Made by a program: the position numbers and the translations under genes. DNA of 64,000 nucleotides from an uncultured Alteromonadales bacterium (GTDB lineage Bacteria > Pseudomonadota > Gammaproteobacteria > Pseudomonadales > Cellvibrionaceae): positions 1 through 64,000 of the forward strand of contig CALMJT010000040.1 of NCBI GenBank assembly GCA_937864365.1, written 5' to 3'. Positions 1 through 9,650 of the stretch are shown here, piece by piece; within the stretch, counting starts at the first letter, position 1; each line of letters starts with the position of its first letter. The notes under the pieces are model-generated. The model searched no databases, was not told the origin of the DNA, and saw nothing but the letters and a program-made list of their open reading frames with translations.

Positions 1-423
1 TACCACACCGATGGCGGTGCCTTGGCAGAAAAAGTAGGTAGCATTGGTGAGTCGCGTACTTTGGGTTACAAAGAACACGGTGTTGCTGGTTGGTTTACCA
101 TTTTTATTCGCGGTATGTTGTGTAACTGGATGGTGTCAATGGGTGTGGTTGGCGCCATGATTTCAACATCTGCTGGTAGCAAAATGATGGCGATGTGGAT
201 GCCAATCATGCTGTTCTTCTACATGGGTTTTGAGCACTCAATCGTAAACATGTTCTTGTTCCCATTCTCTATGATTATGGGTGGCGACTTCACCATCGTT
301 GATTACTTCATTTGGAACGAAATTCCAACCGCTTTAGGTAACCTATTCGGTGGCTTCTTCTTAGTTGGTTTACCGTTGTACTTAACTCACGTTAAAACCA
401 GTGCAGCTCGCAAACTTGCATAA
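1..423 (+). CDS. Formate/nitrite transporter (FNT, FocA/NirC family), C-terminal part; gene begins upstream of the window
   Basis: Translation (NWMVSMGVVGAMISTSAGSKMMAMWMPIMLFFYMGFEHSIVNMFLFPFSMI) matches the FNT channel family; ends at TAA 421-423; open at the 5' edge. Confidence 0.85.
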   Translation, partial: YHTDGGALAEKVGSIGESRTLGYKEHGVAGWFTIFIRGMLCNWMVSMGVVGAMISTSAGSKMMAMWMPIMLFFYMGFEHSIVNMFLFPFSMIMGGDFTIVDYFIWNEIPTALGNLFGGFFLVGLPLYLTHVKTSAARKLA

Positions 424-484
424 GATAACAATCAGCGCTGTTAAACTAAGATTGGTTTTACCAATACGGGTTACAGATCGTTAA

Positions 485-520
485 TTGCAAAACCCTCACT
501 CGAAAGAGTGGGGGTTATTT
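485..520 (+). terminator. Probable rho-independent terminator after the FNT gene
   Basis: aaaccctcactcgaaagagtgggggttatttttattt: inverted repeat followed by a T-rich run. Confidence 0.7.
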
Positions 521-526
521 TTATTT

Positions 527-2248
527 ATGACTAAACAACTTCGAATCTCTCAAGATCAGTTTTCTACGGCGGGTAGAAAAACCGTCAATCAAGATTGTCA
601 CGGCATTATTATTCCGGAGGAACCACAGCTAACCTCAAAGGGCATTTGCGCCGTGATTGCCGATGGTATTAGCAGCAGTCAGGTGAGCCACATTGCCAGT
701 GAGGCAACCGTGCAAGGGTTTCTGTCAGACTACTATTGCACGTCCGATTCTTGGTCTACCAAAAAATCCGGCCAGAGAGTACTTGAGGCCATTAATTCTT
801 GGTTGTTTGCGCAAACTCAATACAGTCCTCATAAATACAATAAAGATAAGGGTTACGTCTGTACCTTTAGCGCAATTATTTTTAAATCCAACACCGCACA
901 TATTTTCCACTGTGGCGATGCCAGAATTTATCGGCTTGCTAATGGCGGCCTAGAACAATTAACCCAAGATCACCGTCGTGTTATTTCGTCAGAAGAAAGC
1001 TATTTAGCCAAAGCGCTGGGAATTAATAATTTTTTAGACCTAGATTATTTAATGGTAGATGTTACCGAAGGTGATTTTTTTCTGTTGGCAACAGACGGTG
1101 TTTATGAATTTATTGACGATAAACTGCTGATTCAAACTATCATCGAACACCGTAATCATTTAAGCGGCTTAGCCGAAAATATTATTCAAAAAGCATTGAA
1201 TGCCGGGAGTGACGATAATTTAACACTGCAAATTATTCGTATTGATGAACTACCCGAACAAAATTTAGGTGAAATACATCGGCAAGTAAATCAACTACCA
1301 CCGCCACCACAATTAGGCCCGCGAATGGAATTCGAGGGTTATAAAATTATTAAGGATGTGTACATCAGCAGTCGCAGCCATGTGTTTTTAGCGGAGGATA
1401 TAGAAACGCAACAACAAGTTATTTTAAAAACGCCTTCGGCAGAAAAGCGCGACGATCCGGCGTATCTTGAAAATCTATTAATGGAAGATTGGATCGCCAA
1501 ACGCCTTAACAACTTACACATTTTAAAAGCGGTTGAATCTAGCCGAAAACAAAATTATCTATACACGTTAAGTGAATATATTGAAGGTAGAACGCTAGCG
1601 CAATGGATGTTGGATAATCCAAAACCCGATTTAGAAACCGTGCGGAGTATTGTTGAACAGGTTGCCAAGGGATTGCAGGCGTTTCATCGCCAAGAAATGG
1701 TTCATCAAGATCTGCGTCCCAACAACATCATGATTGATCGCGATGGCGTGGTAAAAATCATCGATTTTGGCTCCACCAAAGTGGCGGGCATATCCGACAT
1801 TGTGCAGCGTAACGAAGGTATTGTTGGCACCGCGCAATACACCGCACCGGAATATTATTTGGGTTATTTAGGCACGAGTCGGTCTGATATATTCTCACTG
1901 GGTGTTATTACCTATCAAATGCTGAGCGGTGAACTCCCCTACGGAAATGCTATTGCACGCTCAACCGATGCCAGAACACAACTGCGACTGCGCTATAAAT
2001 CCCTTGCCACCGACGAAAATGCAATACCGAGTTGGGTCGATTTTGCCATTAAAAAAGCGGTTAACATCAACCCGCTAAAACGCTACGACGAGGTATCTGA
2101 ATTTATTTACGAACTTCGCCACCCAAATGCAGATTTTATAAAACGTGAAAAACCACCGTTAATAGAACGAAATCCAGTGCTTTTTTGGCAGGTAGTATCG
2201 TTTATTTTGTTTGCGATAAATGTGTATTTTATTGTTAGAAATATCTAA
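527..2248 (+). CDS. Bifunctional PP2C-type protein phosphatase / serine-threonine protein kinase with C-terminal TM segment
   Basis: PP2C part (GICAVIADGISSS, GDARIYRL, DGVYEF, GSDDNLTLQ) then kinase part (VHQDLRPNNIMID, IIDFGST, SRSDIFSLGVITYQMLSGELPY). The tracked start at 485 lies in the terminator; ATG 527 is in frame. Confidence 0.85.
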   Translation: MTKQLRISQDQFSTAGRKTVNQDCHGIIIPEEPQLTSKGICAVIADGISSSQVSHIASEATVQGFLSDYYCTSDSWSTKKSGQRVLEAINSWLFAQTQYSPHKYNKDKGYVCTFSAIIFKSNTAHIFHCGDARIYRLANGGLEQLTQDHRRVISSEESYLAKALGINNFLDLDYLMVDVTEGDFFLLATDGVYEFIDDKLLIQTIIEHRNHLSGLAENIIQKALNAGSDDNLTLQIIRIDELPEQNLGEIHRQVNQLPPPPQLGPRMEFEGYKIIKDVYISSRSHVFLAEDIETQQQVILKTPSAEKRDDPAYLENLLMEDWIAKRLNNLHILKAVESSRKQNYLYTLSEYIEGRTLAQWMLDNPKPDLETVRSIVEQVAKGLQAFHRQEMVHQDLRPNNIMIDRDGVVKIIDFGSTKVAGISDIVQRNEGIVGTAQYTAPEYYLGYLGTSRSDIFSLGVITYQMLSGELPYGNAIARSTDARTQLRLRYKSLATDENAIPSWVDFAIKKAVNINPLKRYDEVSEFIYELRHPNADFIKREKPPLIERNPVLFWQVVSFILFAINVYFIVRNI

Positions 2249-2258
2249 CACAGATTCT

Positions 2259-2413
2259 AGGAGCCTCTGATTAACTCATCCATGATTTCATCAGAGGGCA
2301 GACATTGAAAATGCGATTTCTAATTTCTTCACAATTCCAACCATTTACCGTTCTTGAAATTGGTGATACATCCTTGTGTCACAGGAAACTCTAGGTTAAT
2401 CAGAGTTTCCTCT
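2259..2413 (+). repeat. Interspersed ~150-bp multi-hairpin repeat, copy R1 (forward)
   Basis: aggagcctctgattaac...gttaatcagagtttcct termini; internal attgaaaatgcgatt, ttaccgttcttgaaattgg and gatacatccttgtgtcac motifs shared with the other copies. Confidence 0.9.
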
Positions 2414-2415
2414 AA

Positions 2416-2865
2416 TCAATACAACCAACCGGTTTTAAAGGATACGCCTGTTGCGGCAAATAAAATGGCGAATAGTGTTACGGTGCGAATATGCCAAGCC
2501 ATTGTGGGTAAAGACTTTGCCGTTAAATTAGGAATAACTCTAAAGCGAGCGTTTAACGCCAAAAGTATGGTTGACAGTAACAGAGCCAATTTCAACATAA
2601 TGGGATGAGTGATGGGATTACTAACGTTAAACCAGTCACCTATGTTAGGCACTAAACGATGCGCCAAATAAAAGCCCGATAGAATTTGAACGATCAATGC
2701 AGGCATGCCAATCTTTTCAAACTTTTGTTCAAAGCTCAGTAATATCTGTGGTGACCGTTCTTTTAGCGCATTAGGTAAAATAATAGTGCTGAGAATAATA
2801 TGCCCACCCACCCAAATAGTTGCCGCTAAAATATGCAGTAATAAAACAATACCGTACACAATCAT
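2416..2865 (-). CDS. CopD-like / DUF2269-type integral membrane protein
   Basis: MIVYGIVLLLHILAATIWVGGHIILSTIILPNALKER; multi-TM with HILAATIWVGGH motif. Confidence 0.65.
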   Translation of the reverse strand: MIVYGIVLLLHILAATIWVGGHIILSTIILPNALKERSPQILLSFEQKFEKIGMPALIVQILSGFYLAHRLVPNIGDWFNVSNPITHPIMLKLALLLSTILLALNARFRVIPNLTAKSLPTMAWHIRTVTLFAILFAATGVSFKTGWLY

Positions 2866-2974
2866 TCCACCAAAGCCAATTCCCCAGTTTTCAATACTAC
2901 ATTAACCTGCTTGCCAAACGTTGATTGCGGTCAAGTACGTACTAAGCATTTAGAGATTTTTAAATCCAGTATAG

Positions 2975-3015
2975 TAACCTCTAATTAAACTATGAATGAG
3001 TTAATCAGAGATTGC
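2975..3015 (-). repeat. Solo left-hairpin (H1) fragment of the repeat family
   Basis: taacctctaattaaactatgaatgagttaatcagagattgc; resembles the reverse complement of the H1 terminus. Confidence 0.6.
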
Positions 3016-3141
3016 TTTAGAAGCGCTTGAATGCTTTTATTAAATGATCAAATATTACAATTGTTTCGATGGCCAATTGTTTTTCTTTTAAATTAAATAA
3101 TTTTAAAATTAAGAAGATACTAAGGTTTAATCGAGATGTTT

Positions 3142-3531
3142 TTATTTAGCATAAATAATGTCTGCGTTTTTACTGTTTGGATCTCCATTACTCCACAATA
3201 TAAAGTCATTCTTCTCAGACGAGCTATCAATTGAATATTGGTATGAATTGCCCCATGGATCTTTTGGGGATTCAAGCAAGAATCCACCTTTAGGATAGTT
3301 TGGCAATAAAGCGCCTTTTTCTTCTTGCCATAGTATCTCTAGACCTTCCTCTTGTGTGGGATAACGTCCATATTGTAACTTAAACGCTTTTAATGCTGTC
3401 GTTAACAGTCGCATGTCGGCTTGTACTTGTGCATTCATGCTGTGCGGTCTACAGATAATTTGAGTATCCATCAATACGATTAAACCCAATACGCCAACTA
3501 TAAAGGCACTAATTATTAACGTTTTTTTCAT
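3142..3531 (-). CDS. GspG-like type II secretion pseudopilin-family protein (orphan)
   Basis: N-terminal TM helix, then ADMRLLTTALKAFKLQYGRYPTQEEGLEILWQ...GGFLLESPKDPWGNSYQY, typical of the GspG C-terminal domain; no other gsp genes nearby. Confidence 0.75.
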   Translation of the reverse strand: MKKTLIISAFIVGVLGLIVLMDTQIICRPHSMNAQVQADMRLLTTALKAFKLQYGRYPTQEEGLEILWQEEKGALLPNYPKGGFLLESPKDPWGNSYQYSIDSSSEKNDFILWSNGDPNSKNADIIYAK

Positions 3532-3725
3532 TTACAGCTCAATTGTAAATCTATAGGAAACACCTATCGGTACAGCCGAGTTTATACCAGTATCAAGGCT
3601 GTAACTGTAAACATTTATGAAATTAAACCACGAGAAGGGAGTATTGGTAACTACAACAATATAAAGCACCGTTGAAGGGAAAACTAAAGTGATCGATTGT
3701 TGAAAAGAAATACTTGATATGGAGG

Positions 3726-4415
3726 CTAGATAACAGAATTTCTGGCGCTTAAGGTTAGTCCTAAAATATTACTTTCCTTTAATTTCTCAAACAAAGCTTT
3801 TCTTCCGGTTTCTTTTTTACCTTTTAAAAAGGTCAATTCTTCCGTTGTTAATAAGGTTGCAGCAATTAATTTAAAACCACCGTTATTGGTACTTAATTGC
3901 GCTTTTTCAATTGGGTTGTGCAGAAGTGCGCCTACTAAACCTCGGCCATCTTTTATATGTTCGATATTAAATGTTAGGGCGAGAGGTTCGTCGTTTAAAA
4001 GTTTTTCACAGAGTCTTGGATACTGGGCGAGGGTGTGGCTTATTTCTGCAATCATGGGAAACAACCATCTATTTGCAAGGCTTTCTAGGTTACTTGGGTC
4101 TGGAATGGTTAGGTCGGCAGCTTCTATGTACACCTCTAAGCCAAGGCCGTTTTCGGGTTTATTTCTTTCTACGTAAGGGTCAGAGAGTCCGTCGGAAACA
4201 ATACAAGGATTACCATTATGTTGTATTGCTAACCAAGATGCGCCGCTTGGCCACTGTGGTCCTTCGCCCATGGGTCCCATCAACGAAGACAGTGACACGG
4301 CGCGAGAGCCAAAATGACTTTCGATGGCCTGTAGACGTGAACTCGACGCTAACTGCAAACGATTAATGTAGGTCAGTCCGGTAATTTCCGGTATTTGTGC
4401 GGTTTGCTCAGGCAT
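3726..4415 (-). CDS. Conserved hypothetical protein, possibly SUFU-like; adjacent to flavodoxin
   Basis: 229-aa ORF 9 bp downstream of the flavodoxin gene on the same strand; WLAIQHNGNPCIVSDGLSDPY is only weakly suggestive of a suppressor-of-fused-like domain. Confidence 0.45.
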   Translation of the reverse strand: MPEQTAQIPEITGLTYINRLQLASSSRLQAIESHFGSRAVSLSSLMGPMGEGPQWPSGASWLAIQHNGNPCIVSDGLSDPYVERNKPENGLGLEVYIEAADLTIPDPSNLESLANRWLFPMIAEISHTLAQYPRLCEKLLNDEPLALTFNIEHIKDGRGLVGALLHNPIEKAQLSTNNGGFKLIAATLLTTEELTFLKGKKETGRKALFEKLKESNILGLTLSARNSVI

Positions 4416-4424
4416 AGTGTTTCC

Positions 4425-4976
4425 TTAAGCGGCGGCCGATTTATCCAGCAGAGCAGGCAGCGTGTGGGCAAGCCACTGCTCGATTCGCTCATCCGTTAAA
4501 AACGCTTGGGTGCGTTGATCCAACACTAATCCAACAAACTGGCCGTTAATAATTGCGTCCGAATGCTCAAATTCATAACCGTCAGTGCTCCAACTGCCCA
4601 CCACATCGGCGCCGTAGCCATACACCAATTGATACAATTTAATTAACGAGCTGGCAAAACGCGAAGCGTAGCGTTCTTGATGACCCAGGCCAAACAGCGC
4701 AACGCGTTTGCCTTTAAGGTCATAACCATCTAGATGAGGCGCGAAGTCCGACCAGCCCGCCTCCACGCAGCCAGTATCTTTACCCGGTAAATCGCCAACA
4801 CCGTAACTGGGCGTTCCAAGGATTAGGCAGTCGTAATTGAGCAGTTCTTCAGGGCGAGTGCGATTGACGTTTTTCGGCTTGTCGGCTAGGTCTTCACCAA
4901 GGGCTTTATAAATTTTCTTGGCCACTAATCGAGTGGTACCTGTGTCGGTTCCAAAAAAAATGCCTATTTTTTTCAT
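4425..4976 (-). CDS. Long-chain flavodoxin
   Basis: MKKIGIFFGTDTGTTRLVAKKIYKALGE, LILGTPSYGVGDLPGK, KRVALFGLGHQERYASRF; ATG at 4976 preferred over the tracked 5036. Confidence 0.9.
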   Translation of the reverse strand: MKKIGIFFGTDTGTTRLVAKKIYKALGEDLADKPKNVNRTRPEELLNYDCLILGTPSYGVGDLPGKDTGCVEAGWSDFAPHLDGYDLKGKRVALFGLGHQERYASRFASSLIKLYQLVYGYGADVVGSWSTDGYEFEHSDAIINGQFVGLVLDQRTQAFLTDERIEQWLAHTLPALLDKSAAA

Positions 4977-5071
4977 GGCCGGAAGCTCCGCAACAAATAA
5001 GAATATATCTGCTATCGGCAAGAAAAATGCCATCAAAATAGATTTTGCAATTTGTTGGCACGGTTAATTAT

Positions 5072-5226
5072 TGGAATCGCTAATTGACTCATCCATGAAT
5101 GAATCAGAGGTTAGAAATTGAAAAAGTGATTTCCAACTTCTGTACAATTTCAGTCACTTACCGTTCTTGAAAGTGGCGATACATCTCTGTGTGGCGGGAA
5201 ACTCTAGGTTAATCAGAGTTTCCTCT
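5072..5226 (+). repeat. Multi-hairpin repeat copy R2 (forward)
   Basis: tggaatcgctaattgactcatccatgaatgaatcagagg...cgggaaactctaggttaatcagagtttcctct. Confidence 0.88.
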
Positions 5227-5551
5227 TATTAAATAAACGAAAAAAATACGCTTTTAAAAATACTAGAGTTATCTAAATAACGATTTATTGCTGAGTTAAA
5301 AATACAGAAAACCAACTTAGATAATAAAAATTATTTTACCTTTGGGCTTTAGCGTGCAAAAAATTTCTCGTTTAAGTCTTAAAAAGAAATCCGTGTTTTT
5401 GTGATACATGTGTTTGTAATTTTTATCAAAACAACAAAATCTATTTAATTTAGTGAAAAAACTATCTATAGGCTTGTGTGAAATAAAATTTGCCATTACG
5501 CTCACGTTGTTACTTAGTTTCACTGATTTTAGGTAAAAAATAACAAAAAAT

Positions 5552-6529
5552 GTGAATTTAATTCACAAGCAAGCTCAGCTTACAGTAAAAAAAGCTGATC
5601 ATTTGGTCAGTACATTTGAGTATCTCTCGGAGGTTTTCTTGGATAGAAGAAACTTGCCACTTTCGGCGTTGCGTGCGTTTGAAAGTGCTGCTGAGTGTTT
5701 GCACCTGGGTAGGGCGGGTGAAAAATTAGGGGTGAGTCATGGTGCTATTAGTCACCAGGTACGTGCTTTAGAAGAGCAGTTATCCGTTAAATTATTTTCT
5801 CGCGCTCACAATAAACTAGCGTTAACTCCGGCCGGCCAGCGTTTGTATCAATCTGTTAAAGACGGTTTTGATAAAATTGCCGATGCAACCCGTAATTTAA
5901 ATCCGCTGGAGCTGAGCGGGCCTTTAGTGGTTGCTTGTACGCAAACCATTGCATCCAGTTGGGCGGCAAAACACATCTGTGAGTTTTACCAAAAATACCC
6001 AAGCATTGAGTTGCGCGTTCGAGAAATCGAGCCTTTACAAAAAGACATTCCGTTAGACATCGACATTGCCATTTGTTATGGACGACCAAACTCAGGTGAT
6101 CGCTCGGTAAAAAAACTGGGTGCGCCGCCACTGTATCCGGTTTGCAGTCCGACAATTTTGCAAGGCCGTGCACCGGTAAATAATCCCGATGATTTAAGCA
6201 GTTTTACCATTATTCACGACGGCGAAGTACTTTGGTCGCGTTGGTTTGAACGCTACGGTGTTGATCCAGATTCACCAAAATCCAATATTTATTTTTCAAA
6301 TACCAGTCAAGCATTGGCCGCGGCTAGGTTGGGTTATGGTGTTGCTTTAGGAAATACCTTTGAGGCCTACGATTTTATTCGTGATGGCCAATTGGTGCAG
6401 TTGTTTGATTTACCGATTGATGAAGCTCACGAATATTATTTATTAACGCAAACCGAGGCGAATAAACCCTTAAAAGTATCTATTTTTGAAGAATGGATTA
6501 CTCGCGATCGATTAATTGAAGATGAATAA
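5552..6529 (+). CDS. LysR-family transcriptional regulator (GcvA-like)
   Basis: RRNLPLSALRAFESAAECLHLGRAGEKLGVSHGAISHQVRALEEQLSVKLFSR HTH plus a LysR substrate-binding domain; the true start may be the TTG near 5639. Confidence 0.9.
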   Translation: MNLIHKQAQLTVKKADHLVSTFEYLSEVFLDRRNLPLSALRAFESAAECLHLGRAGEKLGVSHGAISHQVRALEEQLSVKLFSRAHNKLALTPAGQRLYQSVKDGFDKIADATRNLNPLELSGPLVVACTQTIASSWAAKHICEFYQKYPSIELRVREIEPLQKDIPLDIDIAICYGRPNSGDRSVKKLGAPPLYPVCSPTILQGRAPVNNPDDLSSFTIIHDGEVLWSRWFERYGVDPDSPKSNIYFSNTSQALAAARLGYGVALGNTFEAYDFIRDGQLVQLFDLPIDEAHEYYLLTQTEANKPLKVSIFEEWITRDRLIEDE

Positions 6530-6551
6530 TCGATTTTATAAAACAGTTTTT

Positions 6552-6680
6552 AGGAATTGATCATGCCTATCACGTCAATTACAAGAACGGTAAGTGATTG
6601 AAGTTGTGAAGAAATTGGAAATCACATTTTCAATTTCTGCCCTCTGATTAAATCATGGATGAGTTAATCAGTGGTTCCTA
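6552..6680 (-). repeat. Multi-hairpin repeat copy R3 (reverse, shortened on its H4/H5 side)
   Basis: caattacaagaacggtaagtgattgaagttgtgaagaaattggaaatcacattttcaatttctgccctctgattaaatcatggatgagttaatcagtggttccta. Confidence 0.88.
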
Positions 6681-6732
6681 TAAGCTGTTTGATGTTTTGT
6701 TTTTAAATCGAAAATTTAGAGTCATAAGTTTA

Positions 6733-6772
6733 AAGGCAGAAGTTTAAAAAGCTTCTGCCTTTTTTATTTTCA
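6733..6772 (+). terminator. Probable rho-independent terminator downstream of the LysR gene and R3
   Basis: aggcagaagtttaaaaagcttctgccttttttatttt: GC stem plus T-run. Confidence 0.8.
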
Positions 6773-7266
6773 GGGTTCGTAAATGTAAAACGCTTATTTT
6801 AATTTTAATGTTCGTCTGTTTGATTTTTTATTCGCTAAGTTGAACGTGTTTTAATCTCAATAAATAATTACACAGAGTCTTATAATTTTTCTCACCCTTA
6901 GGTTGGTTTTCACGATGTTATTTTATACAAAATAGTTGTGTTCAATATTTTTATAACTAACTTTGAAATTGTTAAATATTTTAGAAATATTAATCGTGTA
7001 AAGGCACAGGTTTATTAAGTCGATCACAAAAAACACAATTCAAATCGCTGGTAGATGGTTTCTGAGTGAAAAAAATTGCCATAAATCTGTAAATTTTCTC
7101 GATTGGCGTGAATATATTTAACACGTATTGTCGCGCTCAAATAAAAAATGCTGAAATTTAAGCAAACCCCATCTAGCAACGCTTCATAATAATTCTAAAG
7201 TCTTGTTGGCAAGTCATGAGGCCAACACATAACTATTGACTAGAACCTTGGGAGTTAAACGAACCA

Positions 7267-9549
7267 ATGGCAAAGCCACATTTTTACCGTACGAAGTTAT
7301 TTATTGCCGCGAATATTTTATTCTGTGGATACGCATCTGCTCAGAGTAGTTACCAACTAGAAGAAGTAGTAGTAACCGCTCAAAAACGCCAGCAAAGCGC
7401 CCAAGATGTGAGTATTGCGGTTACCGCTTTTGACAGCAGCAGTTTAGAAAAGCTGGGTGTTAATCAACCGGCAGATATTGCATTACACACACCGAATTTA
7501 AATGTAAAAAACGTTTTAAATAAATCCGCGCCCATTTTCACCATTCGCGGGATTGGTAACGCAGCGTTTACGTCAAACAGTGTTGCACCTGTTGGCGTTT
7601 ATGTGGATGAATTATTCCTACCCACCAACACCATGATGAGTTTCTCGGTATTCGATATCGAGCAAGTAGAAGTTTTAAAAGGCCCACAAGGTACCTTGTT
7701 TGGTCGAAATACCACCGCCGGTGCGGTAAGTTTTGCAACAGCACGTCCAGCCCACGATAATGAAGGTTATATTAAAGTTGGCGGCAGTAACTTTGATGGT
7801 TTAGAAACCGAAGCTGCGCAAAATATTTCGTTGAGCGACACCGTTGCTATGCGCCTTTCCGGTAAGTGGACTCGTCAAGACGAAGGTACTTTTACCAATG
7901 TTAATAACGGCGGTAATCGTGATGTGGGTACCACCAACACCTACGCAATTCGCGCCGGATTTTTATTTGAGTTAGAAAACGGTGAAGTCTACTTTAACGT
8001 TCACGGTGGCCAAGATAAAAGTGAAAACGAACCTTGGGTAGGTATCGGCCGCAGTGCTTTAGATGATCCTTCTGGTGCAGCGCCGGAATTACCGGGTGTT
8101 GATGGTCAACAGTACCGCAATAACTGTTTAGATCGCGCAACCAATTCTATTCAAAACTTTATTAATAATCCTAACTGTGTAAACCGTGTGGGTTATTACG
8201 ATGAAAATATCGATCCGCGTGTAGGTGAGTTTAGTTTAAATCCTAAAATCGAAGCCGACAGTTTTGGTTTATTGCTCAATACCGACTTTGCGTTAACCAA
8301 TACCGTCGATTTTGCCTCTATTACGGCTTACGAGTTATTGGATAAAACTACGCAAGAAGATTTCGACGGTAGTCCATTCCGTATTGGTGATACCACCTAT
8401 CGCAATGATATCGAAGTGTTCAGCCAAGAATTCCGCTTCTCGTCTGTTGAGCCTTATAAAGGCGTGACCGATTGGATAACCGGATTTATTTATTATCAAG
8501 ATACGCAAGACGTAACCGATTTGTACGGCTACACCGATCGTGTAAACCACGACGTTTTAGTTGATTTCACCCAAGAGACCGTAAGTGTTGCCGGTTACTT
8601 GCATACCGAGACTCAGCTTTCTGAAAAATTCCGATTAATCGCCGGTGTTCGTATTTCTTACGACAATATTTCGTTTGACGGTGGTACCACTGCGGTTAAC
8701 TTCGACGACGATTTTACCGGTGACGTAACCTTCTTCTCGGTGAATGATCCTATTTTGGTCGATGACGAAGATATCGAATCAACCGAATTAACCGGTAAAA
8801 TTGGTATCGACTATAATTTAGCGGAAGACATTTTGTTGTACGCAAACTATAGCCGCGGTTATAAAGCCGGTGTTTGGAATGGTTTCTGGGCAGCAAGCCC
8901 TGGCGATCACTCTTCTGCTGAACCCGAATTTATTGATGCCTACGAAATTGGTTTTAAATCAACGTTGTTAGATCAGCGTTTACGCTTAAACGCCGCGGCG
9001 TATTTGTACGATTACAAAGATCAACAATTATTCGCCGACTTACCCGATGGCCGCTTTACCATCTTTAACGCCGGTAGTGCCGACGTACAAGGTGCCGAAG
9101 TAGAAATTAATTGGCTCGTTACGCCTAATTTTGAATTGCGCGGTGGTGTGGGTTATACCGATGCGAATGTATCGGCTAGTGTTGGTTTATTGGAATTTGA
9201 CGACGCCCAGCCTGCAAATACTCCAGAATACACCTACAACTTGTTGGCACGTTACAGCTTTGAATTTGGCCAAGGTTTTTCTGGCTACGTACAAAGTGAT
9301 TACAGCTACCAAGACGATGTTTTCTTCTCGGTGGATAATTTAGAGGCCATTAGCCAAGATGGTTATGGCTTATTAGGTTTCCGTGCCGGTGTAGAAGCAC
9401 CACAAGGTTGGGAAATTAGTGCTTGGATTAAAAACGCAGAAGACGAACTCTACTTTACCGAAATCTTAACCTCTGGCAGTGCCGGTGTGGTTTCTGGTCA
9501 AGTCGGTACGCCTAGAACTTACGGTGTCTCTTTCAAAACTCACTTTTAA
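7267..9549 (+). CDS. TonB-dependent outer-membrane receptor
   Basis: YQLEEVVVTAQKRQQSAQDVSIAVTAF plug, IRGIGNAAFTS, KGPQGTLFGRNTTAGAVSF, C-terminal TYGVSFKTHF. Confidence 0.95.
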   Translation: MAKPHFYRTKLFIAANILFCGYASAQSSYQLEEVVVTAQKRQQSAQDVSIAVTAFDSSSLEKLGVNQPADIALHTPNLNVKNVLNKSAPIFTIRGIGNAAFTSNSVAPVGVYVDELFLPTNTMMSFSVFDIEQVEVLKGPQGTLFGRNTTAGAVSFATARPAHDNEGYIKVGGSNFDGLETEAAQNISLSDTVAMRLSGKWTRQDEGTFTNVNNGGNRDVGTTNTYAIRAGFLFELENGEVYFNVHGGQDKSENEPWVGIGRSALDDPSGAAPELPGVDGQQYRNNCLDRATNSIQNFINNPNCVNRVGYYDENIDPRVGEFSLNPKIEADSFGLLLNTDFALTNTVDFASITAYELLDKTTQEDFDGSPFRIGDTTYRNDIEVFSQEFRFSSVEPYKGVTDWITGFIYYQDTQDVTDLYGYTDRVNHDVLVDFTQETVSVAGYLHTETQLSEKFRLIAGVRISYDNISFDGGTTAVNFDDDFTGDVTFFSVNDPILVDDEDIESTELTGKIGIDYNLAEDILLYANYSRGYKAGVWNGFWAASPGDHSSAEPEFIDAYEIGFKSTLLDQRLRLNAAAYLYDYKDQQLFADLPDGRFTIFNAGSADVQGAEVEINWLVTPNFELRGGVGYTDANVSASVGLLEFDDAQPANTPEYTYNLLARYSFEFGQGFSGYVQSDYSYQDDVFFSVDNLEAISQDGYGLLGFRAGVEAPQGWEISAWIKNAEDELYFTEILTSGSAGVVSGQVGTPRTYGVSFKTHF

Positions 9550-9650
9550 AAGTCACTAAAATAGTTAAACACTGGGTGCTTTGCAGCGCGAGCCGTCTAA
9601 TTTAGGTTACGGCTGCAAAGTACTTCAGTTTTATTCATTAGGGATTAAAA

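Noticed and set aside
2354-2608. 84-aa ORF spanning repeat R1
   Set aside because: Starts inside the repeat and runs antisense to the CopD-like gene; no protein-family resemblance.
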